A DNA stretch of 64,000 bases, from the NCBI GenBank assembly GCA_021774445.1, contig JAJFJA010000057.1:82351-146350 (forward strand), read 5' to 3'. Below are positions 30,026 through 38,322 of the stretch, in pieces; positions within the stretch are counted from its first letter, which is position 1; every line of letters starts with the position of its first letter. A model generated the notes under the pieces. It did not search any database, was not told where the DNA came from, and saw nothing but the letters and a program-made list of their open reading frames with translations. Origin of the DNA: Alphaproteobacteria bacterium (lineage in GTDB: Bacteria > Pseudomonadota > Alphaproteobacteria > UBA6615). Both the position numbers and the translations under genes were made by a program.

Positions 30026-30138
30026 CGTCTTTGCGAGGCGCCCTTGGGCCGCCGCGGCAATCCAGTCCGTTGCGGCACCCTGGGTCGCCACGGCCGCGAC
30101 ACCCTAATTCTTGAGCGGACAGAGCCGCGGCAATCCAG
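30026..30138. repeat. REP-like intergenic repeat pair
   Basis: The segment from 30026 resembles the dispersed 'CGTCATTGCGAGG...CGCGGCAATCCAG' palindromic elements seen between alphaproteobacterial genes. A 15-base string GCCGCGGCAATCCAG occurs exactly at 30051-30065 and again at 30124-30138. The copies flank an imperfect GC-rich palindromic stretch just downstream of lepA. Family identity is from memory; no search was run. Confidence 0.5.
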
Positions 30139-30141
30139 GCG

Positions 30142-30483
30142 TTACGACTGCGCCGCTTCCGCCGCCGGCGCCGCCGGCCGGCGCGGCCGGCACAGCTTCA
30201 CCAGTGCCAGGCCGATTACCGCCGGCACCAGCACCACCACCAGAATCGCCAGCCACAATGGCCAGTTCAAGATCGCAATGGCCACTGGATCCCATAGGCT
30301 CGGATGGATATAGCGTTGGGTAATGGCTTGGCTCAGGTTGAGGCTGTCCGAGTGCACCTGATACCAAACCCCACCCGTGACTTGTGCCACGGTCTGGCCC
30401 TTGATGGCCAGGACCACGCCGCCCAGCGCCAGCAGCGCCGCGAGGGCCAGCAGCAGCCAGCCGATTATCCGTCCAACGATCAT
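30142..30483 (-). CDS. Small membrane protein of unknown function
   Basis: 113 aa from ATG 30483 (MIVGRIIGWLLLAL). Two hydrophobic segments are clear, at about residues 4-27 and 70-95 (LAILVVVLVPAVIGLALV), separated by a periplasmic-looking loop. The tail is basic, then Ala-rich. I do not recognise the family. Its 3' end abuts the REP-like repeat, so the extreme C-terminus may be repeat-derived. Confidence 0.6.
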   Translation of the reverse strand: MIVGRIIGWLLLALAALLALGGVVLAIKGQTVAQVTGGVWYQVHSDSLNLSQAITQRYIHPSLWDPVAIAILNWPLWLAILVVVLVPAVIGLALVKLCRPRRPAAPAAEAAQS

Positions 30484-30576
30484 CGTACAGCGCGTCCTTC
30501 CACACCACCTGCCACAGCTTAGCGCTCTCACAATTTGGTGCAAGAGTCTCACAGCCGTATCACGACGACCTCATCC

Positions 30577-30605
30577 TTGCATCCCGCGCCAGCCTCGGCT
30601 AAATC
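30577..30605 (+). promoter_or_regulatory. Candidate promoter of the tRNA-Ser gene
   Basis: TTGCAT (30577-30582), 17 bases, TAAATC (30600-30605). Transcription would begin about 20 bases before the mature tRNA. The spacing is ideal and the location fits. Confidence 0.45.
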
Positions 30606-30632
30606 CCCCGGGGTGCCTGTTGGGCACTATGC

Positions 30633-30722
30633 GGAGGGGTGGCCGAGTGGCTGAAGGCGCACGCTTGGAAAGCGTGTGTACGGGAGACCGTACCGAGGGT
30701 TCGAATCCCTCTCCCTCCGCCA
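30633..30722 (+). tRNA. tRNA-Ser(GGA)
   Basis: A 90-base cloverleaf with the long variable arm of a class II tRNA. The acceptor stem GGAGGGG pairs with TCCCTCC (one G-T). The anticodon loop CTTGGAAAG gives anticodon GGA, reading UCC and UCU. The T arm GAGGG-TTCGAAT-CCCTC is intact and the 3' CCA is encoded. No attachment-site duplication was found next to it. Confidence 0.96.
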
Positions 30723-30873
30723 TTCGCGCATCGCTGCTCCGCAGCTTCGGCGGAATGAGGTTCCTGAGATCAGCAGGCTACACCTGATTCCGTCCTCGTC
30801 CTCATAGTAATACCGCAGCGCGAAACTGCACTTGATATCCGGGAGCGGGTCGCAAAAATCCCGATAATCGCGG

Positions 30874-31932
30874 TCACCAAATCCGTTCTATGGCGACGGG
30901 CCGGTTTTGCTTGATTGACCGCACCGCCGCCTCGGCGACGGCCTGGGCGCGGAGGCCGTCGGCTAGGCTCGCGTGTACCGGTTCGCCATGGGTCATTGCC
31001 GCGGCAAACACGTCCAGTTCGGCGACATAACTGTCGGCGAAGCGCTCGTGCCACCCGGGCATGACCTCTGCTTCGGTGACGGCGCCGCCGGTGAAGTGAG
31101 CGACATTGCCGCGCCGATGGCGCCCGGTGACCAACATACCCTGGGAGCCGAAGACCTCGATCAATTCGTCTTGGCCGAAGACCGCGCGCCGGCCAAAATC
31201 AAACGTGGCCAGGGCGCCGCTGTCAAACCGCACAGTCAGGGCCGCGGTGTCGACGTCGCCATAGTCGGCAAACCGCGGGTCGACCAAACAGGCGCCTACG
31301 GCATACACCTCAACGGGTTCGGCACCGGTGAGCCACGCCGCCAGATCGAAAAAATGGGCGCCTTTTTCGCGGATCATCCCGCCCGAATGGGGTGCCGTCT
31401 CCGGCGCCGGCGGTTTGTGGCCGCGGGAGGCAAAGTGCAACATTTCCACGGCGCCGATTTCACCGTCCAAAGTTCGGGCGGCGACAGCGGCATAGTCGTG
31501 GTCGAGCCGCCGGTTGAAACCGGTCGCGGCGACCACGCCACTTGCCGCCGCTGATGCGACACAGGCGCGCGCGCCTTCGAGGCTGCCGGCAAGGGGTTTT
31601 TCGCAGATGAACGCCTTGCCGGCCCCGGCACAGGCTAGCGCATGTTCTTCGTGGGCTGACGTGGACGAGGCGATGATCACCGCCGCCACAGTGTCGTCGG
31701 CCAATGCCGGGGCGATATCAGCCGCCGCCGTGCCGCCCCATGTTTGCGCCAACGTTCGCGCCCGATCGATCGCCGGGTCGATCACATAACGCAGGTCAAA
31801 GCTGCCGTGGCGACTTACGTTGCGGGCGTGGACTTCGCCGATGACACCGGCGCCGAACACGGCGCATCCGATCATCGAACGAGGAACAGGGCTACGCCCA
31901 GGGGTGATGATACCGCGGCTGTGTTGCGTCAT
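30874..31932 (-). CDS. Gfo/Idh/MocA-family NAD(P)-dependent oxidoreductase
   Basis: 352 aa. The N-terminal Rossmann fold has VFGAGVIGEVHARN (from about residue 24) and the family's EKP motif in ICEKPLAGS. The C-terminal domain has GAHFFDLAAWLTG with the likely catalytic His. Related enzymes oxidise myo-inositol, sugars or sugar acids. It follows the minus-strand CUT2 transporter genes and probably acts on the imported sugar. A second ATG at 31875 would give 333 residues; the first has a GGAG about 11 bases upstream. Confidence 0.88.
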   Translation of the reverse strand: MTQHSRGIITPGRSPVPRSMIGCAVFGAGVIGEVHARNVSRHGSFDLRYVIDPAIDRARTLAQTWGGTAAADIAPALADDTVAAVIIASSTSAHEEHALACAGAGKAFICEKPLAGSLEGARACVASAAASGVVAATGFNRRLDHDYAAVAARTLDGEIGAVEMLHFASRGHKPPAPETAPHSGGMIREKGAHFFDLAAWLTGAEPVEVYAVGACLVDPRFADYGDVDTAALTVRFDSGALATFDFGRRAVFGQDELIEVFGSQGMLVTGRHRRGNVAHFTGGAVTEAEVMPGWHERFADSYVAELDVFAAAMTHGEPVHASLADGLRAQAVAEAAVRSIKQNRPVAIERIW

Positions 31933-32243
31933 GACGACGGCTCCGTGGCTAGCCGGCTAGGTGCCCGCCTACAAAGAAATGGCCGGGCGTGGAGATACGC
32001 CACGCAGCTCCGCTCCGCGGCGCTGGCAGAATGGCGCCAACTCGCGGCATGACGCCCGCACCGGGTGAGACTTTGGAGACTGGTTCGCATTAGCCTGACC
32101 TCACCCACCCCAGTCATCGACGACGACCGGATCAAGATCGCCCCACCAATGCGATCCGCCTATTCGGCCTCGATCTGACTTGAGGCCCGCCGGCCAAGCG
32201 GTCTGGCCGCGTCGGTGCGCGGCCAGACCTGTTGGTTACCAAA
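31933..32243. other. Intergenic region between SBP gene and Gfo/Idh gene
   Basis: 311 bases without a supported gene. The right end holds the large stem-loop at 32200-32229. In the rest I read all frames and saw only short frames broken by stops, with no recognisable protein fragment. A promoter for the dehydrogenase is possible but none stood out. Confidence 0.5.
32200..32229 (-). terminator. Large perfect stem-loop after the solute-binding-protein gene
   Basis: Arms GGTCTGGCCGCG (32200-32211) and CGCGGCCAGACC (32218-32229) pair perfectly over 12 bp with a 6-base loop. It begins 15 bases beyond the SBP stop codon. No T run follows on the minus strand, so it may protect the SBP mRNA 3' end or assist factor-dependent termination. 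Confidence 0.65.
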
Positions 32244-33164
32244 TCACTTGAATTCGGCGGCGTTCTCCGATGTCACGAGGACGGCCCCGGTGTCGATATC
32301 GTCCGGCAACGCGTCGCCGGCAGCCAATTTCAGGACGTTCTCGATGCCCATCTGGCCCATGTTGTAGGGTCGCTGGGCCACGGAGGCATCCATGTCGCCC
32401 GCGAGGATTGCTTCCGCGGCATTCGGATTGCCGTCGAAGCCGACGATAAAGATGTCGTCCAGCTTGCGGGCGTTGCGGACGGCTTCGACCGCGCCAAGTG
32501 CCATGTTGTCGTTCGAGGCGAAGATCGCCGCCAGGTTGGGGTTGGCGGTCAGGATATTTTCGGTGACGGACAAAGCTTTGGCCGTATCCCAATCGGCGGG
32601 TTGCTCGGCGACGATGTTCAAGCCACAGGCTTCGAGGCCCTCGCGTGCACCCTGGGCGCGATGCTGACCCGTCGTCCCGGTGATGATGCCCTGAAGGATC
32701 GCGACATCACTCCCCGCCGGGACGTTGTCGCAAATATGCTGCGCACCGAGTGTGGCAGCGGGAATGTTGTTCGTGCCGATGTAGGTGCCCGGCATGTCTG
32801 CCCGTTTGTCGACAAACAAGACGGCAACGCCACGCGCCCGCGCCTGCTCGAGTGCCGGAATCAGCGCCGCCGTATCCGCCGGTGAAATCGCGATACCGAC
32901 GACCCCTTTTGCGACCTGGTCCTCGACCAGGGCGATCTGGCCCGAGACATCCGTTTCACCCCCTGGCGGTCCGACTGCCGCCACGTCGACGCCGAGCTCG
33001 GCGCCCTTGTCCGTCGCCCCTTTCGAGACGGCGGCCCAGAACGGGTTCGCCGACCCGATGTCCGACATGATCAACGCGACTTTGTCTTGCGCCAGCGCTG
33101 CCGAGCTGCCCGCGACCACCACAGCCGAGGCAAGGGCGATGTTTAGCAATTGTTTCCTGAGCAT
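32244..33164 (-). CDS. CUT2-type sugar ABC transporter, periplasmic substrate-binding protein
   Basis: 306 aa, periplasmic-binding-protein-like I fold (RbsB type). Signal peptide MLRKQLLNIALASAVVVAGS with probable cleavage after ALA near residue 25. The mature part shows SDIGSANPFWAAVSKGA, GIAISPADTAALIPALEQA and ASNDNMALGAVEAV, characteristic of ribose/inositol-type binders. The sugar is not predictable from sequence alone. Last gene of the ATPase-permease-SBP operon, followed by a strong stem-loop. Confidence 0.93.
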   Translation of the reverse strand: MLRKQLLNIALASAVVVAGSSAALAQDKVALIMSDIGSANPFWAAVSKGATDKGAELGVDVAAVGPPGGETDVSGQIALVEDQVAKGVVGIAISPADTAALIPALEQARARGVAVLFVDKRADMPGTYIGTNNIPAATLGAQHICDNVPAGSDVAILQGIITGTTGQHRAQGAREGLEACGLNIVAEQPADWDTAKALSVTENILTANPNLAAIFASNDNMALGAVEAVRNARKLDDIFIVGFDGNPNAAEAILAGDMDASVAQRPYNMGQMGIENVLKLAAGDALPDDIDTGAVLVTSENAAEFK

Positions 33165-33240
33165 TCTTTCTCCTCCTTTGAACTCCGAAGTTTTCGTCGG
33201 GGCCCGCGCAATGGAGTTCGCTTACGCCGGGCCTGTTCCC

Positions 33241-34281
33241 TTAAGCGTTGGACCCCGCCTTCCGGCGAAGCACGTCGACATAGACGGCGCCAACAACAAT
33301 CATACCGATCAGGGTCTGCTGCCAGAACGCACTGACGTCCAGCAGGTTAAGACCATTGCGCAACAAGCCCATGACCAGGACACCGGCAAAAACGCCGTAC
33401 ACCGTTCCGCGGCCGCCGAAGAAACTCGCGCCGCCGATGATCACCGCCGCGATGGCATCGAGCTCCGCCCCGATCCCGGCGTTGGGGAATCCCGCCCCGG
33501 TGCGGCCGGCCAACATCAGCCCCGCAAGTCCGGCGAAAAAGCCCGACAAGGCGTAGGTAATCATCAGGACGCGATCGACGTTGATACCGCTAACCCGTGC
33601 CGCCTGCGGGTTGCCGCCGACCGCCACGATATGGCGGCCGAGCGACACCTTGCTGATGAAATAGCCGACCCCGCCGTAGCAAACCAGGAGCACGACGGCG
33701 CTCACCGGTATCGAGCCGAACTCACCCAGAAACGGGACTGGAATCTCTCCCGAACCGAGGAAACGGACCTCCCGCGACACGCCTGAAACGGGCCGGCCAT
33801 TCGAGACCAGATTGGTCACCCCGCGCAGGGTGAACAGCGTTCCCAACGTCATGATGAACGGGTGCGGCAGGCGCAGCACCGTCACCCCGAAGCCGTTGAC
33901 CAACCCGCAACCGATGCCGATAAGCGGGCCGACGAGAAGCGCCAGCGGCCATATCAAGCCTGACGTGTCCGCCATCGCCAGCAACATGGTCGCCAAAGCC
34001 ATAATCGAACCGACCGACAGGTCGATTCCCGCCGTCATGATCACGATGTAGAGGCCGAGCGCGAGCAAGGCGTTCATCGCGATCTGCCGCAGAATGTTGG
34101 TCAGGTTCTGCACCGTCGGAAAAATGTCCGGGGCGAGGATCGTCAGCACGATCATCATCAGCACGACGACGGCGAACACGCCATACTTGTCGACCATGCG
34201 CATGCGGCGGGCCGTGCGGCTTTCGGGCGCGTCCTCGGCTCGGTCGAGCCCGTCCTCAACGGGACGATCAGAGGCGGTCAT
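33241..34281 (-). CDS. CUT2-type sugar ABC transporter permease
   Basis: 346 aa from ATG 34281, RbsC family. About eight or more hydrophobic helices and the family motifs IMTAGIDLSVGSIMAL, AVGGNPQAARVSGINVDRV and GGASFFGGRGTVYGVFAGVL. A charged N-terminal tail of about 45 residues precedes the first helix. Its start overlaps the 3' end of the ATPase gene by 14 bp, indicating co-translation. Confidence 0.93.
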   Translation of the reverse strand: MTASDRPVEDGLDRAEDAPESRTARRMRMVDKYGVFAVVVLMMIVLTILAPDIFPTVQNLTNILRQIAMNALLALGLYIVIMTAGIDLSVGSIMALATMLLAMADTSGLIWPLALLVGPLIGIGCGLVNGFGVTVLRLPHPFIMTLGTLFTLRGVTNLVSNGRPVSGVSREVRFLGSGEIPVPFLGEFGSIPVSAVVLLVCYGGVGYFISKVSLGRHIVAVGGNPQAARVSGINVDRVLMITYALSGFFAGLAGLMLAGRTGAGFPNAGIGAELDAIAAVIIGGASFFGGRGTVYGVFAGVLVMGLLRNGLNLLDVSAFWQQTLIGMIVVGAVYVDVLRRKAGSNA

Positions 34282-35068
34282 GCGCGAGCGCCTCGGTGTG
34301 TCCTTTGGTTCCCATGATCCAGCCGATGACCTCGTTCCGGCTCGTTTCCCTGATCGCTGATTCTTCGAAATTGCGTCCGTGGAACAGCGCCATGATCCGG
34401 TCGCAAACAAAGAAGACATCGTCCATGCGATGGCTGATAAGAATGACGCTTGTCCCGTTTTCCCTCAGGCGTTTGATCAGGTCCAACACCTTGCCGACCT
34501 CCTTGATCGCAAGGGACGCCGTCGGTTCGTCCATAATGACGACGCGCGCGTCAAAGGCCGTCGAGCGGGCGATTGCCACGGCCTGTTGCTGGCCGCCGGA
34601 GAGTTCCTCGACCTTTTGGTCCACCGATTTGACGGTTATGTGCAGGCGATCGAGGTGCTCCATGGCCATTTTTCGCGACAGCTTGTGGTCGACGATCGTG
34701 AATCCGATTCGCTTCTTCCCTGGTTCCCGGCCGAGATAGATATTCTCGTGGATCGGCAGGTTCCCGGCGAGCGACAGGTCTTGGTAGACCATTTCGATGC
34801 CGATATCCTGAGCGTCCTTGGGTGAATGCAACTCGACCCGGCGGCCGTCGAAATGCAGCTCGCCATCGCTTGCCGAGTGCAGCCCGGAAAGCACTTTCAT
34901 CAGTGTCGATTTGCCCGCGCCGTTATCGCCGACGATACCCAGAACCTCGCCCGGGTAGAGTAGCAGATCCACATGGTCGAGCGCCGTGACGGCGCCGAAA
35001 CGCTTGGTGATTCCCCGCATCTCTAAGAGCGGGGTTGGCCGCGCGTCCCCCATACTGTCGTCCGACAT
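34268..35068 (-). CDS. CUT2-type sugar ABC transporter ATPase, single-domain
   Basis: 266 aa from ATG 35068; the longer frame to 35206 lacks family similarity. Walker A GDNGAGKST, Q-loop MVYQDLSLAGNL, signature LSGGQQQAVAIARS, Walker B VVIMDEPTASLA and switch His SHRMDD. It is half the size of RbsA because it has one nucleotide-binding domain, like FrcA, so it must act as a homodimer. First gene of the operon. Confidence 0.93.
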   Translation of the reverse strand: MSDDSMGDARPTPLLEMRGITKRFGAVTALDHVDLLLYPGEVLGIVGDNGAGKSTLMKVLSGLHSASDGELHFDGRRVELHSPKDAQDIGIEMVYQDLSLAGNLPIHENIYLGREPGKKRIGFTIVDHKLSRKMAMEHLDRLHITVKSVDQKVEELSGGQQQAVAIARSTAFDARVVIMDEPTASLAIKEVGKVLDLIKRLRENGTSVILISHRMDDVFFVCDRIMALFHGRNFEESAIRETSRNEVIGWIMGTKGHTEALAHDRL

Positions 35069-35326
35069 ACCCTCTCCCTGAAGCGTCGTTACGAAGGGAC
35101 GCAATCGACTGCGGCGTTGGGAGAATTTGCGGTACGGGGTCGTGACGGCGGTGAGCTTGTGTCGTTGCCACGCTGATCTACCGGCAAGCCCTCCCAGTGC
35201 CTGCACGCCAAAGAATTGTTAGCGACGGGCCCAAGGGCAGTCAAGTCTGACGTAAATTCCGTGGGTTAGCACCGATTGCCTGACGCCATTGCCACACCGA
35301 GTTGCCGCGATCTATGTTTCTGGGAG

Positions 35327-35799
35327 ATGACCGAATACGACTACATCGTCGTTGGCGCTGGCGCGGCCGGGGCAGTGTGCGGCTTGCATCGGCCGCGCCG
35401 CTGGCCGCGCCGGTCATCGACCCGAACTACTTCGCCAAGCCCTATGATCTTGAGATGACCATCGAGGTCGTAGAGCTGATGCGCGACATCGCGCGGCAAT
35501 CGGCCTTTGCCGCCGTCAACGGCCGCGAACACTTCCCGGCCGACGTCGCCCGCACCGACGCAGAGATTGCCGATTTCATTCGCCGGCACGGACGCACGGC
35601 CTATCATGCCGTCGGCACCTGCCGCATGGGCGGTGATCCGGCATCGGTCGTCGACACCCATCTCCGGGTGCGGGGCGTTGCCGGCCTGCGCGTCTGCGAT
35701 TCTTCGGTGATGCCAAGCCTGATTAGCGCAAACACCAACGCCGCCTCGATCATGATCGGTGAGAAAGCGAGCGACATCGTCTTGCATCAATCGTCCTGA
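35327..35799 (+). pseudogene. GMC oxidoreductase (choline dehydrogenase-like) remnant with internal deletion
   Basis: The 5' part reads MTEYDYIVVGAGAAG, the FAD-binding N-terminus of a GMC flavoenzyme. The next codons shift frame and read GSVRLASAAPLAAPVIDPNYF through to the C-terminal GTCRMGGDPASVVDTHLRVRGVAGLRV and SANTNAASIMIGEKAS. The junction falls near 35364-35376. A normal protein has about 530 residues, so roughly 370 residues (1.1 kb), including most of the FAD and substrate domains, are missing. The frames do not match across the junction, so no functional enzyme can be made. Confidence 0.9.
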
Positions 35800-35848
35800 G
35801 CCAAGCACCGGCTCATCAGTACATTAGTCCGTTCATGTCCAATTTGGA

Positions 35849-35854
35849 TATAAT
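35849..35854 (+). promoter_or_regulatory. Candidate -10 box and operator of the CUT1 transporter operon
   Basis: A perfect TATAAT lies about 95 bases before the solute-binding-protein start. The -35 region is poor. Immediately upstream is the odd palindrome TCCAATTTGGA (35838-35848), and ATGTCC is repeated on either side, which could be a regulator site. No dedicated regulator gene adjoins. Confidence 0.35.
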
Positions 35855-35948
35855 GTCCCTTCCTCACGGTTGGCCGAAGTCGGATATTCGATGCGAGGGA
35901 GTGTCAAATTCCCTCAGATGCTTGGAGAGGCGACTCAGGGAGGGAAAA

Positions 35949-37298
35949 ATGTTTCGGAAAATGATGAAAGAAAACATCCGCGGGGCAGCGTGTATACTCG
36001 GCGCGACGTGCCTCGCATTCGGCGCGTCGATACCGGCTCACGCTCAGGGCGTGCTGGATGGGAAGACCATTCGCATCCTTGGGATCGGTGACCCGGTGTT
36101 TCAGGTTATGCAGCAGATCCATGGCGATCTGGAAGAAATTGCAGGCGGCGAGATTCAGCTCGACGTGCGCCCGTTTGACGTGCTTCACCAGCAGGTGCTT
36201 CTTAACGCGCAAAACGACTTGTCAAACTATGACCTTATCGCCGTGGACCTTCCGCAGTTCGGGGAGTACAGGCCGTTCCTTACTAATCTGAATCCGTTGA
36301 TCGAGGAGAATGATTACGACGGCTCGGATTTTCATGATGTCGCGTGGAACGGCGCGCAGTTCGGGGGCAACCAGCTTGGCGTTCCACTGCAGCCACACCC
36401 GGAAATTTTTGCTTACCGAACGGATGTTTTTGAGAAGTACGGCCTGGATGCACCCCGTACCCATGACGACGTGTTGGCCGCGGCCAAGACAATCGAAGAG
36501 AATGAAGCCGATATGTCCGGCGTCTGCTGGAATGCCGCTCGCGGCACGCCGATCGGTCAGTCGTTTATCATGACCCAGGGCGATTTCGGTGCCGCGCCGA
36601 TTGACATGGTCAAGGTCGGCGACGACTTCGATATGGGTAACATTCAACCCGAGAACATGAAGCCGACCATCGACACGGCCGAAGGCGAAGCGACGCTGAA
36701 CTACTTCCTGGCCCTCCTTGAAGTGTCGCCGCCGGGGATCTTGAATATGGCTTGGGACGAGCGCGTGCGAGTATTTGCGCAGGGCGGTTGTGCAATGACT
36801 TATATCTGGTCCGGTCGTTCGGCGATCTATGAGCTGGACGAGGACGCGCCTGCACGCGGTAATGTCGGTTATGTGTCGCATCCCAGCGGTCCTGATTCGC
36901 CAAACCGCTCGACACTCGGCGGCTGGTATCTTTCGATCCCGACCAACATTGACCCCGATCGGGTTGATCTCGCCTGGAATGTCATCGAGTGGCTCACAAG
37001 CCCGGAAATGATCGCCGAATACACCAAGCACGGCAATTGTGTCGCACCACGCAAATCGGTCAGTGCCGACCCGGAAGTTATTGCACGTTGCCCGGTGATA
37101 CCGCATGTAAATCAGATGGCGGAAGACGGTTTCCTGCAGGGTTGGCAGCGCCCGCCAGTACCCGAAATCCAAAAGATCGTGGATGTTCTCGGTGCAGAGT
37201 CGCACCAAGTTCTGACCGGTGATAAGTCGGTCAAGGATGCGCTGGCAAGCGCGCAACGTCTGATCGACAGGGAGATGCGGAAGGCCCAATATTACTAG
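35949..37298 (+). CDS. CUT1-type ABC transporter solute-binding protein
   Basis: 449 aa extracellular solute-binding protein family 1. Start ATG 35949 has a GGGAGGG Shine-Dalgarno. Signal peptide RGAACILGATCLAFGASIPA ends near AHAQ. The mature protein has LGVPLQPHPEIFAYRTDVFEKYGL and TIEENEADMSGVCWN, typical of binders for disaccharides, polyols or glycerol phosphates. The ligand is unknown. It is separated from the first permease by 142 bp containing a strong stem-loop, consistent with its higher expression. Confidence 0.92.
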   Translation: MFRKMMKENIRGAACILGATCLAFGASIPAHAQGVLDGKTIRILGIGDPVFQVMQQIHGDLEEIAGGEIQLDVRPFDVLHQQVLLNAQNDLSNYDLIAVDLPQFGEYRPFLTNLNPLIEENDYDGSDFHDVAWNGAQFGGNQLGVPLQPHPEIFAYRTDVFEKYGLDAPRTHDDVLAAAKTIEENEADMSGVCWNAARGTPIGQSFIMTQGDFGAAPIDMVKVGDDFDMGNIQPENMKPTIDTAEGEATLNYFLALLEVSPPGILNMAWDERVRVFAQGGCAMTYIWSGRSAIYELDEDAPARGNVGYVSHPSGPDSPNRSTLGGWYLSIPTNIDPDRVDLAWNVIEWLTSPEMIAEYTKHGNCVAPRKSVSADPEVIARCPVIPHVNQMAEDGFLQGWQRPPVPEIQKIVDVLGAESHQVLTGDKSVKDALASAQRLIDREMRKAQYY

Positions 37299-37351
37299 GG
37301 CTTCCTCCCGGTGAGCGGTTGCGAGTGTTTGGTATGCAACTGCTCGGGCCA

Positions 37352-37385
37352 ACCGGTGCCGCCGCTGTTTTACGGCGGCACCGGT
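37352..37385 (+). terminator. Strong stem-loop between SBP and permease genes
   Basis: Arms ACCGGTGCCGCCG (37352-37364) and CGGCGGCACCGGT (37373-37385) are perfectly complementary over 13 bp around an 8-base loop. No T tract follows. Its place 53 bases after the SBP stop and before the permeases is that of an mRNA-stabilising or partial-termination element, as in malE-malF of E. coli. Confidence 0.7.
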
Positions 37386-37440
37386 CCAGGTCGGGAAGAC
37401 GCGGCTGCCTGGGCCCAGCCCGCTAGTCAGTAGGCGCAAG

Positions 37441-38322
37441 ATGTCGCAAAGTCGCGCAGCCAGACGTGCTGCATTTATTCTCATTTCGCCCGCAGTGTTG
37501 TTGCTCCTGGCATTGAACGTTTTCCCGATAGGGTTCGCTGTCTTTATCAGCCTGCGGCACTGGTCTCTTTCCATAGTCAATCCGCCGCGTTTCGCTGGGC
37601 TATTCAATTATCAAGAACTGACGCTGGACGACCGTTTTATCAATTCGCTTTCGGTGTCGGCAACCTTCGTCCTGATTGCGATTTTGGCCGAGCTTGTGCT
37701 CGGTTTTGCGCTGGCATTCGTATTCAACAGCAAGCTGAAGGGTCTCGATACCCTGCGGAAGCTTTCGCTATTGCCGGTTATGGCAATGCCCTTGGTGGTC
37801 GGGCTTGTCTGGTTCTACATGCTCAACGAGAATTTCGGCGTCATCAACTGGTTCGTAACTCTCTTTGGAGCCGAGCGGTTGCCATTTTTAACGGACAGCA
37901 CATTGGCCATGCTCTCGATCGCGCTGGCAGACATCTGGCAATGGACGCCCTTCGTCACGCTCGTCATTTTCGCCGCGTTGCAATCCCTGCCTGAGTACGT
38001 ATTTGAAGCTGGCCGTATGGACGGCCTGACCGAGAGAGAGATTTTTTGGCGCATCACTCTTCCGCTGCTTCGGCCTGCCATCGTGGTCGTTCTGATTATC
38101 CGGGCGATAGACGCCGTCCGAATGATCGACCTTGTCTTCATGATGACCAAGGGCGGGCCCGGCGGCGCAACCGAGGTATTGCCCTGGTACCTTTACACGA
38201 CTGGGTTCCAGTCATTTGATCTTGGCTATGCCGGCTCGATGGCCGTGGTGATGATCATCATCGTCACCCTCGGAGCGCAGGTTTTCGTGCGACAGATCGC
38301 CAACCCGGAGAAGGGCCGATGA
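37441..38322 (+). CDS. CUT1-type ABC transporter permease (MalF-like)
   Basis: 293 aa with six predicted membrane segments. N-terminal AFILISPAVLLLLALNVFPIGFAVFISLRHW and the EAA loop ALQSLPEYVFEAGRMDGLTEREIFWRITLPLLRPAI that docks on the ATPases. Its stop overlaps the second permease by 4 bp. Confidence 0.94.
   Translation: MSQSRAARRAAFILISPAVLLLLALNVFPIGFAVFISLRHWSLSIVNPPRFAGLFNYQELTLDDRFINSLSVSATFVLIAILAELVLGFALAFVFNSKLKGLDTLRKLSLLPVMAMPLVVGLVWFYMLNENFGVINWFVTLFGAERLPFLTDSTLAMLSIALADIWQWTPFVTLVIFAALQSLPEYVFEAGRMDGLTEREIFWRITLPLLRPAIVVVLIIRAIDAVRMIDLVFMMTKGGPGGATEVLPWYLYTTGFQSFDLGYAGSMAVVMIIIVTLGAQVFVRQIANPEKGR

Noticed and set aside
30633..30873. A tRNA-Ser attachment site for an integrated element covering the accessory region to its right.
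   Set aside because: No integrase gene and no repeated tRNA 3' end were found in the window.
31933..32199. A possible enzyme gene fragment between the SBP gene and the Gfo/Idh gene.
   Set aside because: All frames are short and stop-broken, and none showed a recognisable motif.
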